13,155 nucleotides of DNA from Cochliopodium minus (Eukaryota; Discosea; Himatismenida; Cochliopodiidae): assembly GCA_024220525.1 (NCBI GenBank), contig JAMYWO010000197.1, positions 65,909-79,063 on the forward strand. The letters are read 5' to 3'. Position 1 is the first letter of the stretch. Each line of letters starts with the position of its first letter. Position numbers and translations under genes: made by a program. Below, piece after piece: positions 1-9,119 of this stretch. The notes beneath the pieces were generated by a model, which was given only the letters and a program-made list of their open reading frames with translations, did no database searches and was not told the origin of the DNA.

Positions 1-565
1 CAGCCAATGTATGATTCCGAACAAGGTAAAGAAAGACTGACCAAGGGTTTTGCTTCTCCAGAAATCGTTTCCAGTTCTCCAAATCCTTGGTGGGTCCCTT
101 TCTACGAAAGAATGAATAGAGGTAAAAAAAAAATTTTTTAATCTTTTAAAATAAAAATTTTGTTTTGTTTGCAGAGATCACTTGTTTTGACAAAAACGAG
201 AAGAAATTCGGTGAGAACATTCGTTATCATCACTCCAAACAATTCGTTTCTCTCGAGGGAGTTCTCAAGTACTTGAGGGGTGTTTACGATCACCCTGTTC
301 ATTCTTCGTAATAAAGCTTCTTCTTTTACTTGAAAATTTTATATCATTTTTTAATAGTTACCCTCATGAAACTTTCAACACTGCTTTCAAGCTGTGGAAA
401 GAAGTTAGAACTCGCTTTGATAATGATGGAATTTTTGTCAACGCTTACATTGATCAACTCTTCTATAATTACAAGGATACTTTTGTTCCTGAGAATGGTT
501 ACATCATTTCTGAGGGTGGTGATGTCAAGGAAAATCATACCAGCAACAAGTGCGTTATTTTATAA
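1..565 (+). CDS. C-terminal part of a possible FAD-linked sugar-lactone oxidase (3 exons, 5' truncated)
   Basis: Three exons join in one frame: 1-121, 175-307 and 358-565, with introns 122-174 (GTAAAA...TTGCAG) and 308-357 (GTAATA...AATAG). They give 153 residues and a TAA stop; the N-terminus lies before the window. The stretch KLWKEVRTRFDNDGIFVNAY, about 45 residues from the end, resembles the C-terminal RxRxDPxGxFLNxYL signature of aldonolactone (gulono/arabinono-lactone) oxidases. Those are FAD enzymes that oxidise sugar lactones using a catalytic domain ending in this motif. The other regions (NPWWVPFYERM, YHHSKQFVSLEGVLKYLRG) I do not recognise, so the family call is tentative. The protein ends in Cys-Val-Ile-Leu, a perfect CaaX box of geranylgeranyl type, which is unusual for such oxidases. 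An alternative last intron (donor GTGCG at 549, acceptor TACTAG at 668) would replace that tail with NNQMF. That donor is atypical for this window. Confidence 0.6.
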
Positions 566-746
566 ACAAATAACTCTTAATATGTTTAAAAAAACAAAAT
601 TGTATCTAACAATTGTAATGTTTTTGGAAATCTTAAAAATTTTTCTTTCGATTAAATTGTTTTACTAGCCAAATGTTTTGAAATTAAATTATGTTATAAT
701 TTATTTTTTTTTTTTTTGAAAATAATTTATTTGAACAAAAAAAAAA

Positions 747-2619
747 ATGACAAATTATTTTAATCTTGTATCTCATGCTTCTGGTTATTTAAATTTGGGT
801 GGATGTTTTGATTCTTCCAATTCATTGAAAGAAGTCACCAATGCACTCGCCAATAATACTACCTTGAAAAGGTAAAACATATATATTCTCTTTGATTTAA
901 AAAAATATCTAATTCTTTTTAGTTTGATTTTGGATTATAATTACATCGCTGAAGAAGGAGCTCAATTGGTAGCTGCGGCTTTGAAAGAAAATAAAGCACT
1001 TGTTTTTCTTTCATTGGCTTATAATAAAATCAATGATGAAGCATTGAGAATTCTTGCTGATGCATTGAAAGTAAAAAATTTGTGAGATAAAAATAATTTT
1101 TGTTGGACATATATTTATTTTTGCGTTTCTATAGGTCAATACAACAGTTCAATCTTTATTTTTATCATTCAATGCAATAACTGAGAAAGGAGCAGAAATA
1201 CTATCAGATTTATTAAAGGTAAAATTTCAATAAAAAAAATTATATCCAATAATAAACATTGATTCAAAATTCAATCTTTAATCATTTCTTGAAATCAATA
1301 TCTCCATGTATACAAATAGGTAAACAAATCCTTGAGATATATCTCTTTAGGATCCAACAAAATAGGAACCAAAGGAGCAGAACACATCGCACAAGCACTC
1401 TTGACCAACAGAAGCCTCTTAGAGCTCCACGTCAACGACAATGAACTCAAAGAACAAGGAATCTCCCACTTCAGAGAATCCCTCTACAAAAGCAACCCTT
1501 CCCTTTATTCTTTGTCCTTGTATGACAATGGTCTCGATTTAGAAACTCCTCCAAAGAATCTCCAAGACAAAAATAGACAACTCGAACTTTTAAAAAATAT
1601 CTCGAGTGCTCTCGAAGAGAATAAATATCATCCTCAAAGAGTCGAAAAACGTCTCAAGGTTAATTTTAAACTCCACAAACTTTAAAAAATTAACATGAAG
1701 ATTATTCACAAAAAAACATCCTTTTTATTTACATTTTTTTAAATAAAAGGGTGAAAGTACACAAACCAAACCAACTGAAACTCAGCCAAAAACAGAACAA
1801 AAAAAAGAGGTAGAGAAAAAACCAGTTGAAACAAAGCCTGTTGAAAAAAAACAAGAAACCAAACCTGTTGAAACAAAGCCAATTGAAACCAAACCAGAAA
1901 CCAAAACTGAAATAAAACCAGAAACCAAACCAATTGAAACCAAACCTGTTGAAACAAAACCTATTGAAACAAAGCCAATTGAAACCAAACCTGTTGAAAC
2001 CAAACCAGAAACCAAACCTATTGAAACAAAGCCTGTTGAAACAAAGCCTGTTGAAACAAAACCTGTTGAAACAAAACCAGAAACCAAAACTGAAATAAAA
2101 CCAGAAACCAAACCAATTGAAACCAAACCTGTTGAAACAAAACCTGTTGAAACAAAGCATGTTGAAACCAAACCTGTTGAAACCAAACCTGTTGAAACCA
2201 AGCCTGTTGAAACCAAACCAGAAACCAAACCTGTTGAAACAAAACCAGAAACCAAAATTGAAATAAAACCAGAAACCAAACCAATTGAAACCAAACCAGA
2301 AACAAAACCTGTTGAAACAAAGCATGTTGAAACCAAACCTGTTGAAACAAAGCAAATTGAAACCAAACCAGAAACAAAATCTGTAGAAATAAAACCTGAA
2401 GAAATAAAACCTGAAGAAATAAAACCAATTGCTACTGCTACCCTTGGAGGTGAACAATCTGCGAACTCTATTGAAGAAAACTTAATTGGAAACGAGAGTT
2501 CTCAATCTAACCCCGGTTTCCCTTCTATTACCAAGACAAAAACTAATTGGAGTTACTACATTCTTGGCTTATCTGCAATTGTTGCCACTTTGGGTGTTGT
2601 TCTTCTTAGAAAGAAATAA
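747..2619 (+). CDS. RI-type leucine-rich repeat protein with PVETK-repeat spacer and C-terminal tail anchor
   Basis: The exons are 747-871, 923-1070, 1135-1218, 1320-1658 and 1750-2619, totalling 1566 nt and 521 residues. The ATG follows an 11-nt A-run. Residues ~20-195 hold about six LRRs of the 28-residue ribonuclease-inhibitor type (LxxLxLxxNxIxxEGAxxLAxAL), for example SLILDYNYIAEEGAQLVAAA and YISLGSNKIGTKGAEHIAQA. This fold normally serves as a protein-binding surface. Residues ~255-460 are a Pro/Glu/Thr/Lys spacer of PVETK, PIETK and PETK units. After a short Ser/Asn-rich linker, YYILGLSAIVATLGVVLL is a single hydrophobic segment followed by RKK and the stop. There is no signal peptide, so I infer a tail-anchored protein with its LRRs in the cytosol. 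If intron 4 (1659-1749) is retained, a stop at 1683 leaves an LRR-only soluble protein. The precise function is unknown; the structure suggests a membrane-tethered adaptor. Confidence 0.85.
1822..2430 (+). repeat. Coding minisatellite, 15-bp and 12-bp units (PVETK / PETK)
   Basis: This is a tandem array inside the last exon of the LRR gene. Most units are 15 bp (CCTGTTGAAACAAAG-like: Pro-Val/Ile-Glu-Thr-Lys), interspersed with 12-bp Pro-Glu-Thr-Lys units and occasional His/Gln variants. There is a higher-order period: the block reading PETKTEIKPETKPIETKP starts at 1894, again at 2077 (183 bp on) and, as PETKIEIKPETKPIETKP, at 2245 (168 bp on). All unit lengths are multiples of three, so the frame is kept. 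The complementary strand contains almost no stop codons in any frame, which produces three long meaningless antisense reading frames. Length polymorphism is expected. Confidence 0.93.
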
Positions 2620-2708
2620 TAATCGTTTTTGAGATTTAAATTAACGCATTAAATAATTTTGCAATTTAATAATAAAAAAAAAAAAGTTTTTTTATCAAAG
2701 TTCATTTC

Positions 2709-5700
2709 ATGGATTGGAAATTAGGTATCATTTTTTCAATTTTTTTATCACAAGAATATTCAAATCATTCGATTGTAGAATATCCAATTATTGAAGGAGA
2801 TAGCGTAAATTAAAATTTAAATTTTAATTTTTTAAATCTAAATAATTCACATATATCTAGTATATGGGTCCCAGATTCAAGCCTCTCGAGAAGAGTGGAG
2901 AATTGGAGATGCAAATATTTAAGAATACCAATCAATTTTTCATCAGAATCGCTGAAGACAAGCATCTCGAATCTATGTATGTGAATAAATTTGTGGAGAT
3001 AAATGGACATGCAATTAATGTGTACAACACAAAAAATGTGAGATCAAAAAATTTTTTTTTATTTAACTATGCAATTAACTAATCTTAAATAAAGGATAAT
3101 GAGCCTGCAATTCGATTCGATTTGAGAGAAATCATGATGGTGAAAGCCTATGAGGGATTCCCCAAACAAGAATTGGATTCAACAGTGTCAATATTTGGAA
3201 TTATATCGAGATATCACAAATGCGAGGCAACCAATTCGTTTATCTTTTATTTCAAGTGTTCATCCAATACAGAACTTGATGAATGGCTCAAATATTACTA
3301 TGTGAATTATCAATGGGCCATCAGATTCTCTGCCATGAACTATCCCAAGGGATCAGCCAAGATAGAATACGATAAAAATAACAATATAAAGACTTTGCCA
3401 ATGAAGGAAGTATATATCAGAAATGGAAGAATCCATACTGATTTCTCAAAGGTAAATAAAAATTCAATATATTGTATTTTAAAATTTTAAAGTTTAAAAT
3501 AAAAATATCAATAAAAGATTCTTCAAAAACCCTTTTAATGAAAACTAAAATTTCTTATTTAGCCCATAGATTGTGGGTATCTTGAAAAGAAAGGATCTTC
3601 TTTTGTCTCAAAGTTCAACAAGAGATGGTTCGAAGTAAGTGGTTCGACTATGATTTACTACACCAAACCAGGTGGTGAAACAAAAGGAGAAGCAGATACT
3701 TCAGAATCTGATGTGTTTTTGGTATGTAACTGCGAAAGTGTTCCTGCAAAAAGAGGAAATAGTTTCAATTTCAATTGGTTTGGTTTTACAGACTCTGGTA
3801 GAATATTCATCTTCAAAGATAATGGTAACCCTTTTTTTATTAATATTTTATTAATTTTTTGTATTTTTTGTATTTTTCTTATAGATATTAACTCTTTTGA
3901 AAAATGGGTTTTGTATCTCCTAATTAATTCAAACAAGCACAAAGTAAAAATTTATCGAGTAATTCCTAGATTAAAATCTAAATTCTTTTTTAGGCTTTCT
4001 TGAAAGAGATCTCCTTATTTGTCAAAGAGTTGGAAAAGTCGTTTAAAAACGAGCCTTTTACCTATTCTCTCAAAAAACACGATAAAAGTTTCTTTCCAAT
4101 AGTACCTAGATCTCCTATGGACGGAAGAAATACAAGGTAAAAATATATTGTAAAAAATAGTAATTTGTTTATTATTTCAAAAAAATAGCCCTGAAGTAAA
4201 AAGAAAGGTTGTGGTTTCCATTGAAAAACCTAATAAAGTAATATCAATGGGAGGGTCCAGAAAGAGAGGAACTAAAATGAAAAACACTGCTCTTCGTAGA
4301 ACTAACATGTTCGACTTGGAGAAGATCGACAAGTCTGAACAAGATGATCAAAGTGTAGACAATAACTTGGAAGAGATAGATGACGAAGAAGAGGACGAAG
4401 AAGAAGAGGAAGAGGATGATTTTTTTGTTAAAAAAGATCCTCCTACAAAGATTGAAACAAAAAAAATAGAAAAGGAAGAACCAAAAACACGTACCGAAAC
4501 GAGGAACAATAGAGTGCAATTACCACGTGATTCCCAACTCACAAGAAACAGAAGTGTAATAACAGGGGTGCCTCTCCCTAATTTCGGACCTCCTAAGGTC
4601 ATCAAAGATCAAGGTACTTCTGAATCTCAAAGTAAATCCGAATCAGGAAACAGCCCGCAATCTCAAAGAGGAAACTTGATGAGGGGAAGCACCACTGAAA
4701 CCTCTCAAAATAATAATAATGCTACCCAAGACAGCGATCTCCAAAAGAAACTTGAAGAAGCATTGGAGAGAATAGAAGAATTGGAAGAAAAACTAGAAGC
4801 AGAGTATGAAAAGACAGAGGAGCTCAATGATTATCAGAGAGAACTTATGGAGAGACAACAAAAATTGGAAGATGATAATGAGTTTTTGCTTTCTCAGATC
4901 GAGCTTTTGGAAGAACAAGCATCTCAGAACAAGTCTAAAGAAGGTGGAGATATTGAGAGTGAATCAAAGTACTTGGAACTTGTGGACAAGATTCAAGAGT
5001 TGGAACAGAAGGCCACCATTGAAAGAGCAGAACATTTAGGCAATTTGGAAGAACTTGAAGCTCAAATCGAGATGGAAAAGGATCTCCAAACTCAGATTAA
5101 GATCGAGATTGAGGAAATAAACATGAAACATGAGAAGGAGATCAATGATCTCGAACATGATATGACAGAGTTTGCTAATCGTGTTCAGGAGTTGATTGCA
5201 ATCAATGAGAAACAAGCACAAGAGTTGCTAAAATTTCAAAACCCGTCTCAAAGTAGTTCTGAAGAAGGTGTCAAAAATATTGGGGAAGTGGAAGTGCATG
5301 ATACTTCTCTAGGTGAAAAACATCTTGTCGAGAACCAGGAAAATAATGATAACAGTTCTATAAATGATCAACTAACAAGTAAGAGAAATGAATCAAACTT
5401 ACAAGGCGCTACCAAAAAAGTCTCAAGCAAAATACAAGGCTCTATTGATCTATTTTCTGGAGAAGATCTAAAGATTTTGAGAATCAAACTTGAAGAAAAA
5501 GAGTTGGAAATCAAAAGACTCCAAATCAAATTGTCCAACAATGAAGATAAACTCAAACAGTTGCTAGAGAAGTTCAAAGAAGAAGAGAAAGAGATCAATT
5601 CTTCCGTTGCAGTGAGAAGGATCAGAGCCAACACTATGAAACAAGAATCCAAAGAACTTTTGGAGCTTGTAGAGTTGATGAAGCATGTCCAAGATGAGAA

Positions 5701-7320
5701 GGAGATCTTTCAAAAGAGAATTAAGACTTTGGAGAACCAAGCCGTCGATATTTTGGAATTGCAAAAAAAAAATGAAGAGCTCAAGACTAAACTACAACAA
5801 TCCGAAAAATCAAAGAAGAAAGATGGTAAAAAAAAAAAAAAATTTTTTCTTTCTTTTTTCAACAAAACGAGAAATTACATAAGGGGAAATTTTTTTTTCT
5901 TTTTTAACCTCCAGACACATATTTTTAACACGATAAAAAAAATCATTCATCTCTATATTGGAGATATATCTTCAATTGATATAACATGCAGTGTATGTGA
6001 TTCGCATAATTATGCAAATTATTTTTCCTTATGTTTTTGAGATACATTTTTATGAAAGAAAATTATTTCTCCTTATTAATTTAAAAGAATTTCATTCTTT
6101 TTTTTTTTTTTTTGATTCAAAAACTTTGATTTTCTCTTTTTGAATAGTCAACGAATTGCAAGAGAAAATCAACCAACTCTTGAAAGATAACAGCTTCAGG
6201 GAAAGAAAACAAACGATGCTCTCCAGACCCAACACGCAAGACAAAAACCAGTCGAGCCAAGAACATCAAGAAATCTTCAAGGAGTTGGAAAACAAAATCA
6301 AAACGTTGGAGCAAGAAAACCAAAAACTCTTGAAATCTAACTTGGAAGTCAGAAATGACCGTAGAATGACCATTATGAAAAATAGGGAGACAGTAGATAC
6401 TGAGACTGTCGAAAAGATGAACAAACAAATCAGTGAGTTGAAGCAGAGGAATGAGTCTTTGAATTTGCAGCTCAATAAAGCTAAGCAAGAGACTATCGAG
6501 GTTTCTCAACAGCTCTCTGAGAAAGTCAAAGTAAAAAGAACTTTTTAAAAACAATTTTAAATTTTAAATTTTTTTTTTTTTTAATTTTTAGAACGTCATT
6601 AAAGAAAAGGCACAAACTAACAAGGTCAAAGAGAATAATGAGCTTTTGTCCCAACTAGAAAAACATGTGGAATCTCTCAAACTAGAAAACAAGAAACTCA
6701 GTAAAGAAATTGATGAACTCAAAAAGACAGATAAAACTGACAAAGGAGAAGATGGTAAAAAAAAAAATTTCATTCTTCATTTTTTTTTCATTAATTTTAA
6801 TTTCTTTTAAAAGAAGATCCTTTTCCTGAAAACTTTGACGAACTTGTATGTTTGGACAACCTTGAGGAGATTGGAAATACAGGAGAGTTAGAAGAAAAGA
6901 ACAAACAACTCGTCAACGAAATCGAAAACTTGAAACTCGAATTGTCCAAGACGAAAAATGTGGAACAAGGATTGTAAACTAATTATTTCTACGAATTATT
7001 TCATTTTTTTAATTATTGATGTTTTTATAAGAAACGAAATGGAGAATCAATTGAATTATCTGAGAAAAAATCTTCAAGTTGCTGAGGAAGAGAAATTGGA
7101 GATCAAAAAGGAACACTCTGAGAAAATCAAGGAGCTCCTTCAAAAACACTCTTCTTCCTCTCCAATAGAACTCGAAAATAGGGTTGCCTCTCTCGAGAAT
7201 GAGCTCCTTGAGAGCAAGAACAAGCAAACCAGTTTGTTAAAAACTATCAAACTTTTGGAGGGCAAAATTACAGATAGAGAGGATTATATTCAAGATCTTG
7301 AAAAAGAATTTGGTGTTTAA
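2709..7320 (+). CDS. Double PH-domain, long coiled-coil scaffold protein (11 exons, 1241 aa)
   Basis: The exons are 2709-2804, 2861-3037, 3095-3451, 3563-3824, 3885-3943, 3994-4136, 4189-5825, 6148-6530, 6592-6754, 6814-6973 and 7032-7320. They total 3726 nt in one frame. Residues ~42-163 form a divergent PH-like domain ending in a Trp-containing helix (ELDEWLKYYYVNYQW). Residues ~214-312 form a more typical PH domain, with GYLEKKG, KRWFEVSGSTMIYY and a closing FEKWVLYLL. PH domains bind phosphoinositides or proteins at membranes. A basic then acidic disordered linker (~366-545) includes a run of Asp/Glu. Heptad-rich coiled coil follows from ~546 to the end, with a Ser/Asn-rich break at ~713-788, so dimerisation is likely. 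I infer a membrane- or cytoskeleton-associated signalling scaffold, with the partner unknown. The start is the only ATG in the first open exon. An in-frame ATG at 2864 would drop 33 residues if 2709-2804 is untranslated. The stop is 29 nt before the next gene. Confidence 0.85.
5826..6147 (+). other. Unusually long intron of the coiled-coil gene
   Basis: At 322 nt this is three or more times longer than the other introns of the same gene (50-111 nt). The donor is GATG|GTAAAA followed by a long A-run, and the acceptor is TTTTTGAATAG. Reading through instead of splicing would end at 6038-6040 and add a Phe-rich tail after KKDG. The middle holds less A/T-biased sequence than the other introns, with a perfect 12-bp palindrome GCATAATTATGC (6004-6015). 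I see no convincing extra exon. Confidence 0.7.
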
Positions 7321-7349
7321 ATTTCATTAAAAATTTTTTGATTATTAAT

Positions 7350-8382
7350 ATGAAAAGACAAAAAAAAAAAATGGGTAAAAAAAAGAAAGAGGAAGAGGAA
7401 GATCAAAAGAAAAAGAAAAAGAGTAAATCAACAAAGAAAAGGAAAGGGGAAGTATATGAGGAAGAGGAAAAGGAAGAGGAAGAGGAAGAATTAATTGAGG
7501 AAGAGGAAGAGGAAGATCAAAAGAAAGAGGAAGAGGAAGAGGAAGAGGAAGAGGAAGAGGAAGAGGAAGAATTTACTGAGGAAGAGGAAGATCAAAAGCA
7601 AAAGAGTAAATCAACAAAGAAAAAGAAAGGGGAAGTATATCAATTTTGTGGTGAAATAACAGAATCCTTTGATACAAACATTTGTCTAGATTGCAAGATA
7701 ATTTACAATGAAACAGTTTCCGAATGCAAGTGTGGAAGTAAAAACTCTAAATTATTTGGATTTTTTGGATTTTTATGTGAGAAATGCTTTGTCAAGAAGA
7801 AAATCAATTTTATTGATAATAATAATAAGTTTGAGAAAATTGATTTGGAAGATTTGTTCAAATTAGATAATTTTCATAAGATTATTCTAGAAAGATTAAA
7901 CAACCACCATTTTTTAGAGAAGAGTACAAAAAAGAAGCCAGTTTATGCAAAAGAATTGACTGAATTTTTTAATGATGATTACAATTTCACTTGTCAATCA
8001 GGGTTTTCAAAATGCATCTTCAAAAGTTTTGTTAATCTGGTTGAATTCAAAAAGCAAAACTCTGAAGATAAATTTAAATTTTTCCAATTAGATCATGTCG
8101 TTCCAAAATCTTTCATCTATTACTTATATGAAATACTACGAAAAAGATATAAAACAAATAAGAATATATATATTAGAGTGTCTTCACGAATGGATCTTTA
8201 GCAAAAAGAACTTAGTTTTAATGTGTGGTAGTTGTAACAATCTTAAAAAAGACAAGTTGTTGGACTTTAATGCTTTATTGGAATTATTTAAAGATCTTGA
8301 AATAGCAATGGAGCTCTCTAAATTGAAACCCCTTACAGCTATAGAAAAAGAAAAGATAATAATTGATTTTATCAATAAATAA
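7350..8382 (+). CDS. HNH endonuclease-like protein with Lys/Glu-rich N-terminus; frame broken in the nuclease domain
   Basis: The first frame runs from ATG 7350 to a stop at 8199-8201. A second frame overlaps it and carries the natural end at 8380-8382. An ATG at 7371, directly after an A-run, may be the real start. Residues ~1-95 are Lys and Glu blocks. Next comes a Cys cluster (CLDC, CKCG, CEKC) resembling a zinc-binding knuckle. Then follow CQSGF, LDHVVPKS (8088-8111) and, in the second frame, KNLVLMCGSCNNLKKDK (from about 8205). The DHxxP...NL..CxxCN..K pattern is that of metal-dependent HNH/HNN nucleases. The halves join only if one base is removed, or two added, between about 8112 and 8190. 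No suitable GT...AG intron does this; the only acceptor-like site (TTTAG, 8197-8201) has no usable donor. Candidate slip sites are the A-run in CGAAAAAGA and the (AT)n tract near 8164-8173. It could be a sequencing error, a pseudogene or recoding. Codons are richer in TTA, AAT and AAA than in the upstream gene, and there are no introns. Confidence 0.7.
7401..7640 (+). repeat. Duplicated 50-57 bp segment flanking GAGGAA tandem repeats
   Basis: The block GATCAAAAG...GAGTAAATCAACAAAG...GGGGAAGTATAT occurs at 7401-7457 and 7590-7640. The copies differ by a 6-bp gap and a few substitutions. Between them lie GAGGAA/GAAGAG hexamers, and GATCAAAAG occurs a third time at 7514. In protein terms this is DQK-K/Q-SKSTKK-GEVY repeated around poly-Glu. 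The acidic/basic N-terminal extension of the HNH protein therefore grew by tandem duplication. Confidence 0.9.
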
Positions 8383-8477
8383 CAAATTTTTAATTAATTT
8401 AAAATAAATAAATTAAAATAATTATTTTGAATCAAAATTAATAAAATAAGAAAAAAATGAAAAAGAAAAAAGTTAAC
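8383..8477. other. A/T-rich spacer between HNH gene and PIG-L fragment
   Basis: This is nearly pure A/T. It contains the stop codon that would end the PIG-L fragment if its last donor is not used. I see no other signal. Confidence 0.6.
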
Positions 8478-8958
8478 CTGTATCCTTCTGCATAAGTTAA
8501 AGGATTGTAGTTAGTGTTTCCTGCTACATATTGAGCCAATTGATAAACACTTTGTGCTAATTGAGTGTAGTTTGACTGAAAATAAAAATTAAAAATCAAA
8601 AATAAAAAAATAAAAATTAAAAAAATTAAAAAATTAAAAAATTAAATAAAAAAAAAAATAAAAAATAAAAAATAAAAAATATAAAATTAAAATAATAATA
8701 AAAATAAAAATAAAAATAAAAATAAAAATAAATAAAATAAAATAAAAATAAAAAATAAAAATAAAAAATAAATAAAAAATTTGAATTTTAAAATTAAAAA
8801 ATTAAAAAAATAAAAATTAAAAAAATTAAAAAATTAAATAATTTAATTACGTATTGAGAAACGTGCATGGAGAGAGATTTAATCTTCAAGTCCATCACAG
8901 AGCTGATATCAACAAATCTGTCTACGTTTTGGAATTGAAAGAGATAAACATCAGAAAC
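8478..8958 (-). pseudogene. C-terminal fragment of a PIG-L / LmbE-type de-N-acetylase (two exons)
   Basis: On the minus strand, exon 8958-8851 (acceptor TTGAAAG, donor GTAATT) joins exon 8575-8478 (acceptor TTTTCAG, donor GTTAAC) across a 275-nt A/T intron. The joined frame reads VDISSVMDLKIKSLSMHVSQ, then a Tyr/Gln/Asn-rich stretch and YAEGYR. VDIT...K..AL..H.SQ and a terminal YAEaF are hallmarks of the C-terminal end of the PIG-L/LmbE family. Its members remove N-acetyl groups from GlcNAc-PI and related sugars using an N-terminal HPDDE zinc site. That N-terminal two thirds should lie at higher coordinates, but only A/T simple sequence and an unrelated plus-strand gene are found there. Reading through the last donor gives LTFFFFIFFLFY and a stop at 8440-8438, most likely intron. 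I cannot tell whether it is a broken gene or an assembly join. Confidence 0.72.
8576..8850. repeat. A/T simple-sequence tract (AAAAT/AAATT-type), intron of the PIG-L fragment
   Basis: Irregular AAAAT, AAATAA and TAAAAA units with almost no G or C for about 185 nt (roughly 8598-8782). The splice sites of the minus-strand fragment bound it exactly, so it behaves as an intron. Similar tracts at about 8966-9058 and 9744-9819 sit at every break between gene fragments here. Confidence 0.85.
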
Positions 8959-9119
8959 CTTTCAATTTAATAAAATAAAAAATAATGAAAAAAAAAAATA
9001 AAAAAATAAAAAAATAAAAATAAAAAATAAAATTTTGATTATTAAAATTAAAAAAATGTGATTTAAAAAAATCAATCATTTATTTTTTGTTTTTTCATTT
9101 TATTTTATATTGAATTTAG
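8959..9119. other. A/T simple sequence between two divergent gene fragments
   Basis: AAAATA/AAAAAT repeats run to about 9058, followed by a T-rich stretch ending in the acceptor TTTAG at 9115-9119. It should hold the missing 5' exons of both the PIG-L fragment (minus) and the GPCR fragment (plus), but neither is present. Confidence 0.65.

Noticed and set aside
330-668. 112-residue plus-strand frame starting inside the first gene
   Set aside because: It is an off-frame reading of exon 3 and the downstream A/T region; the in-frame exon continues the oxidase-like protein.
1729-2457. Long minus-strand open frames of Phe/Trp/Gly- and Val/Ser/Gly-rich protein
   Set aside because: They are the complement of the PVETK minisatellite. 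All three antisense frames are open because the repeat lacks stops, and the sense strand continues the LRR gene through good splice sites.
4348-4605. Antisense Ser-rich frame
   Set aside because: It is a shadow of the Asp/Glu run in the coiled-coil gene.
8177-8201. A 24-nt intron (GTGTCT...TTTAG) to repair the HNH frame
   Set aside because: It is too short to splice and does not restore the correct frame.
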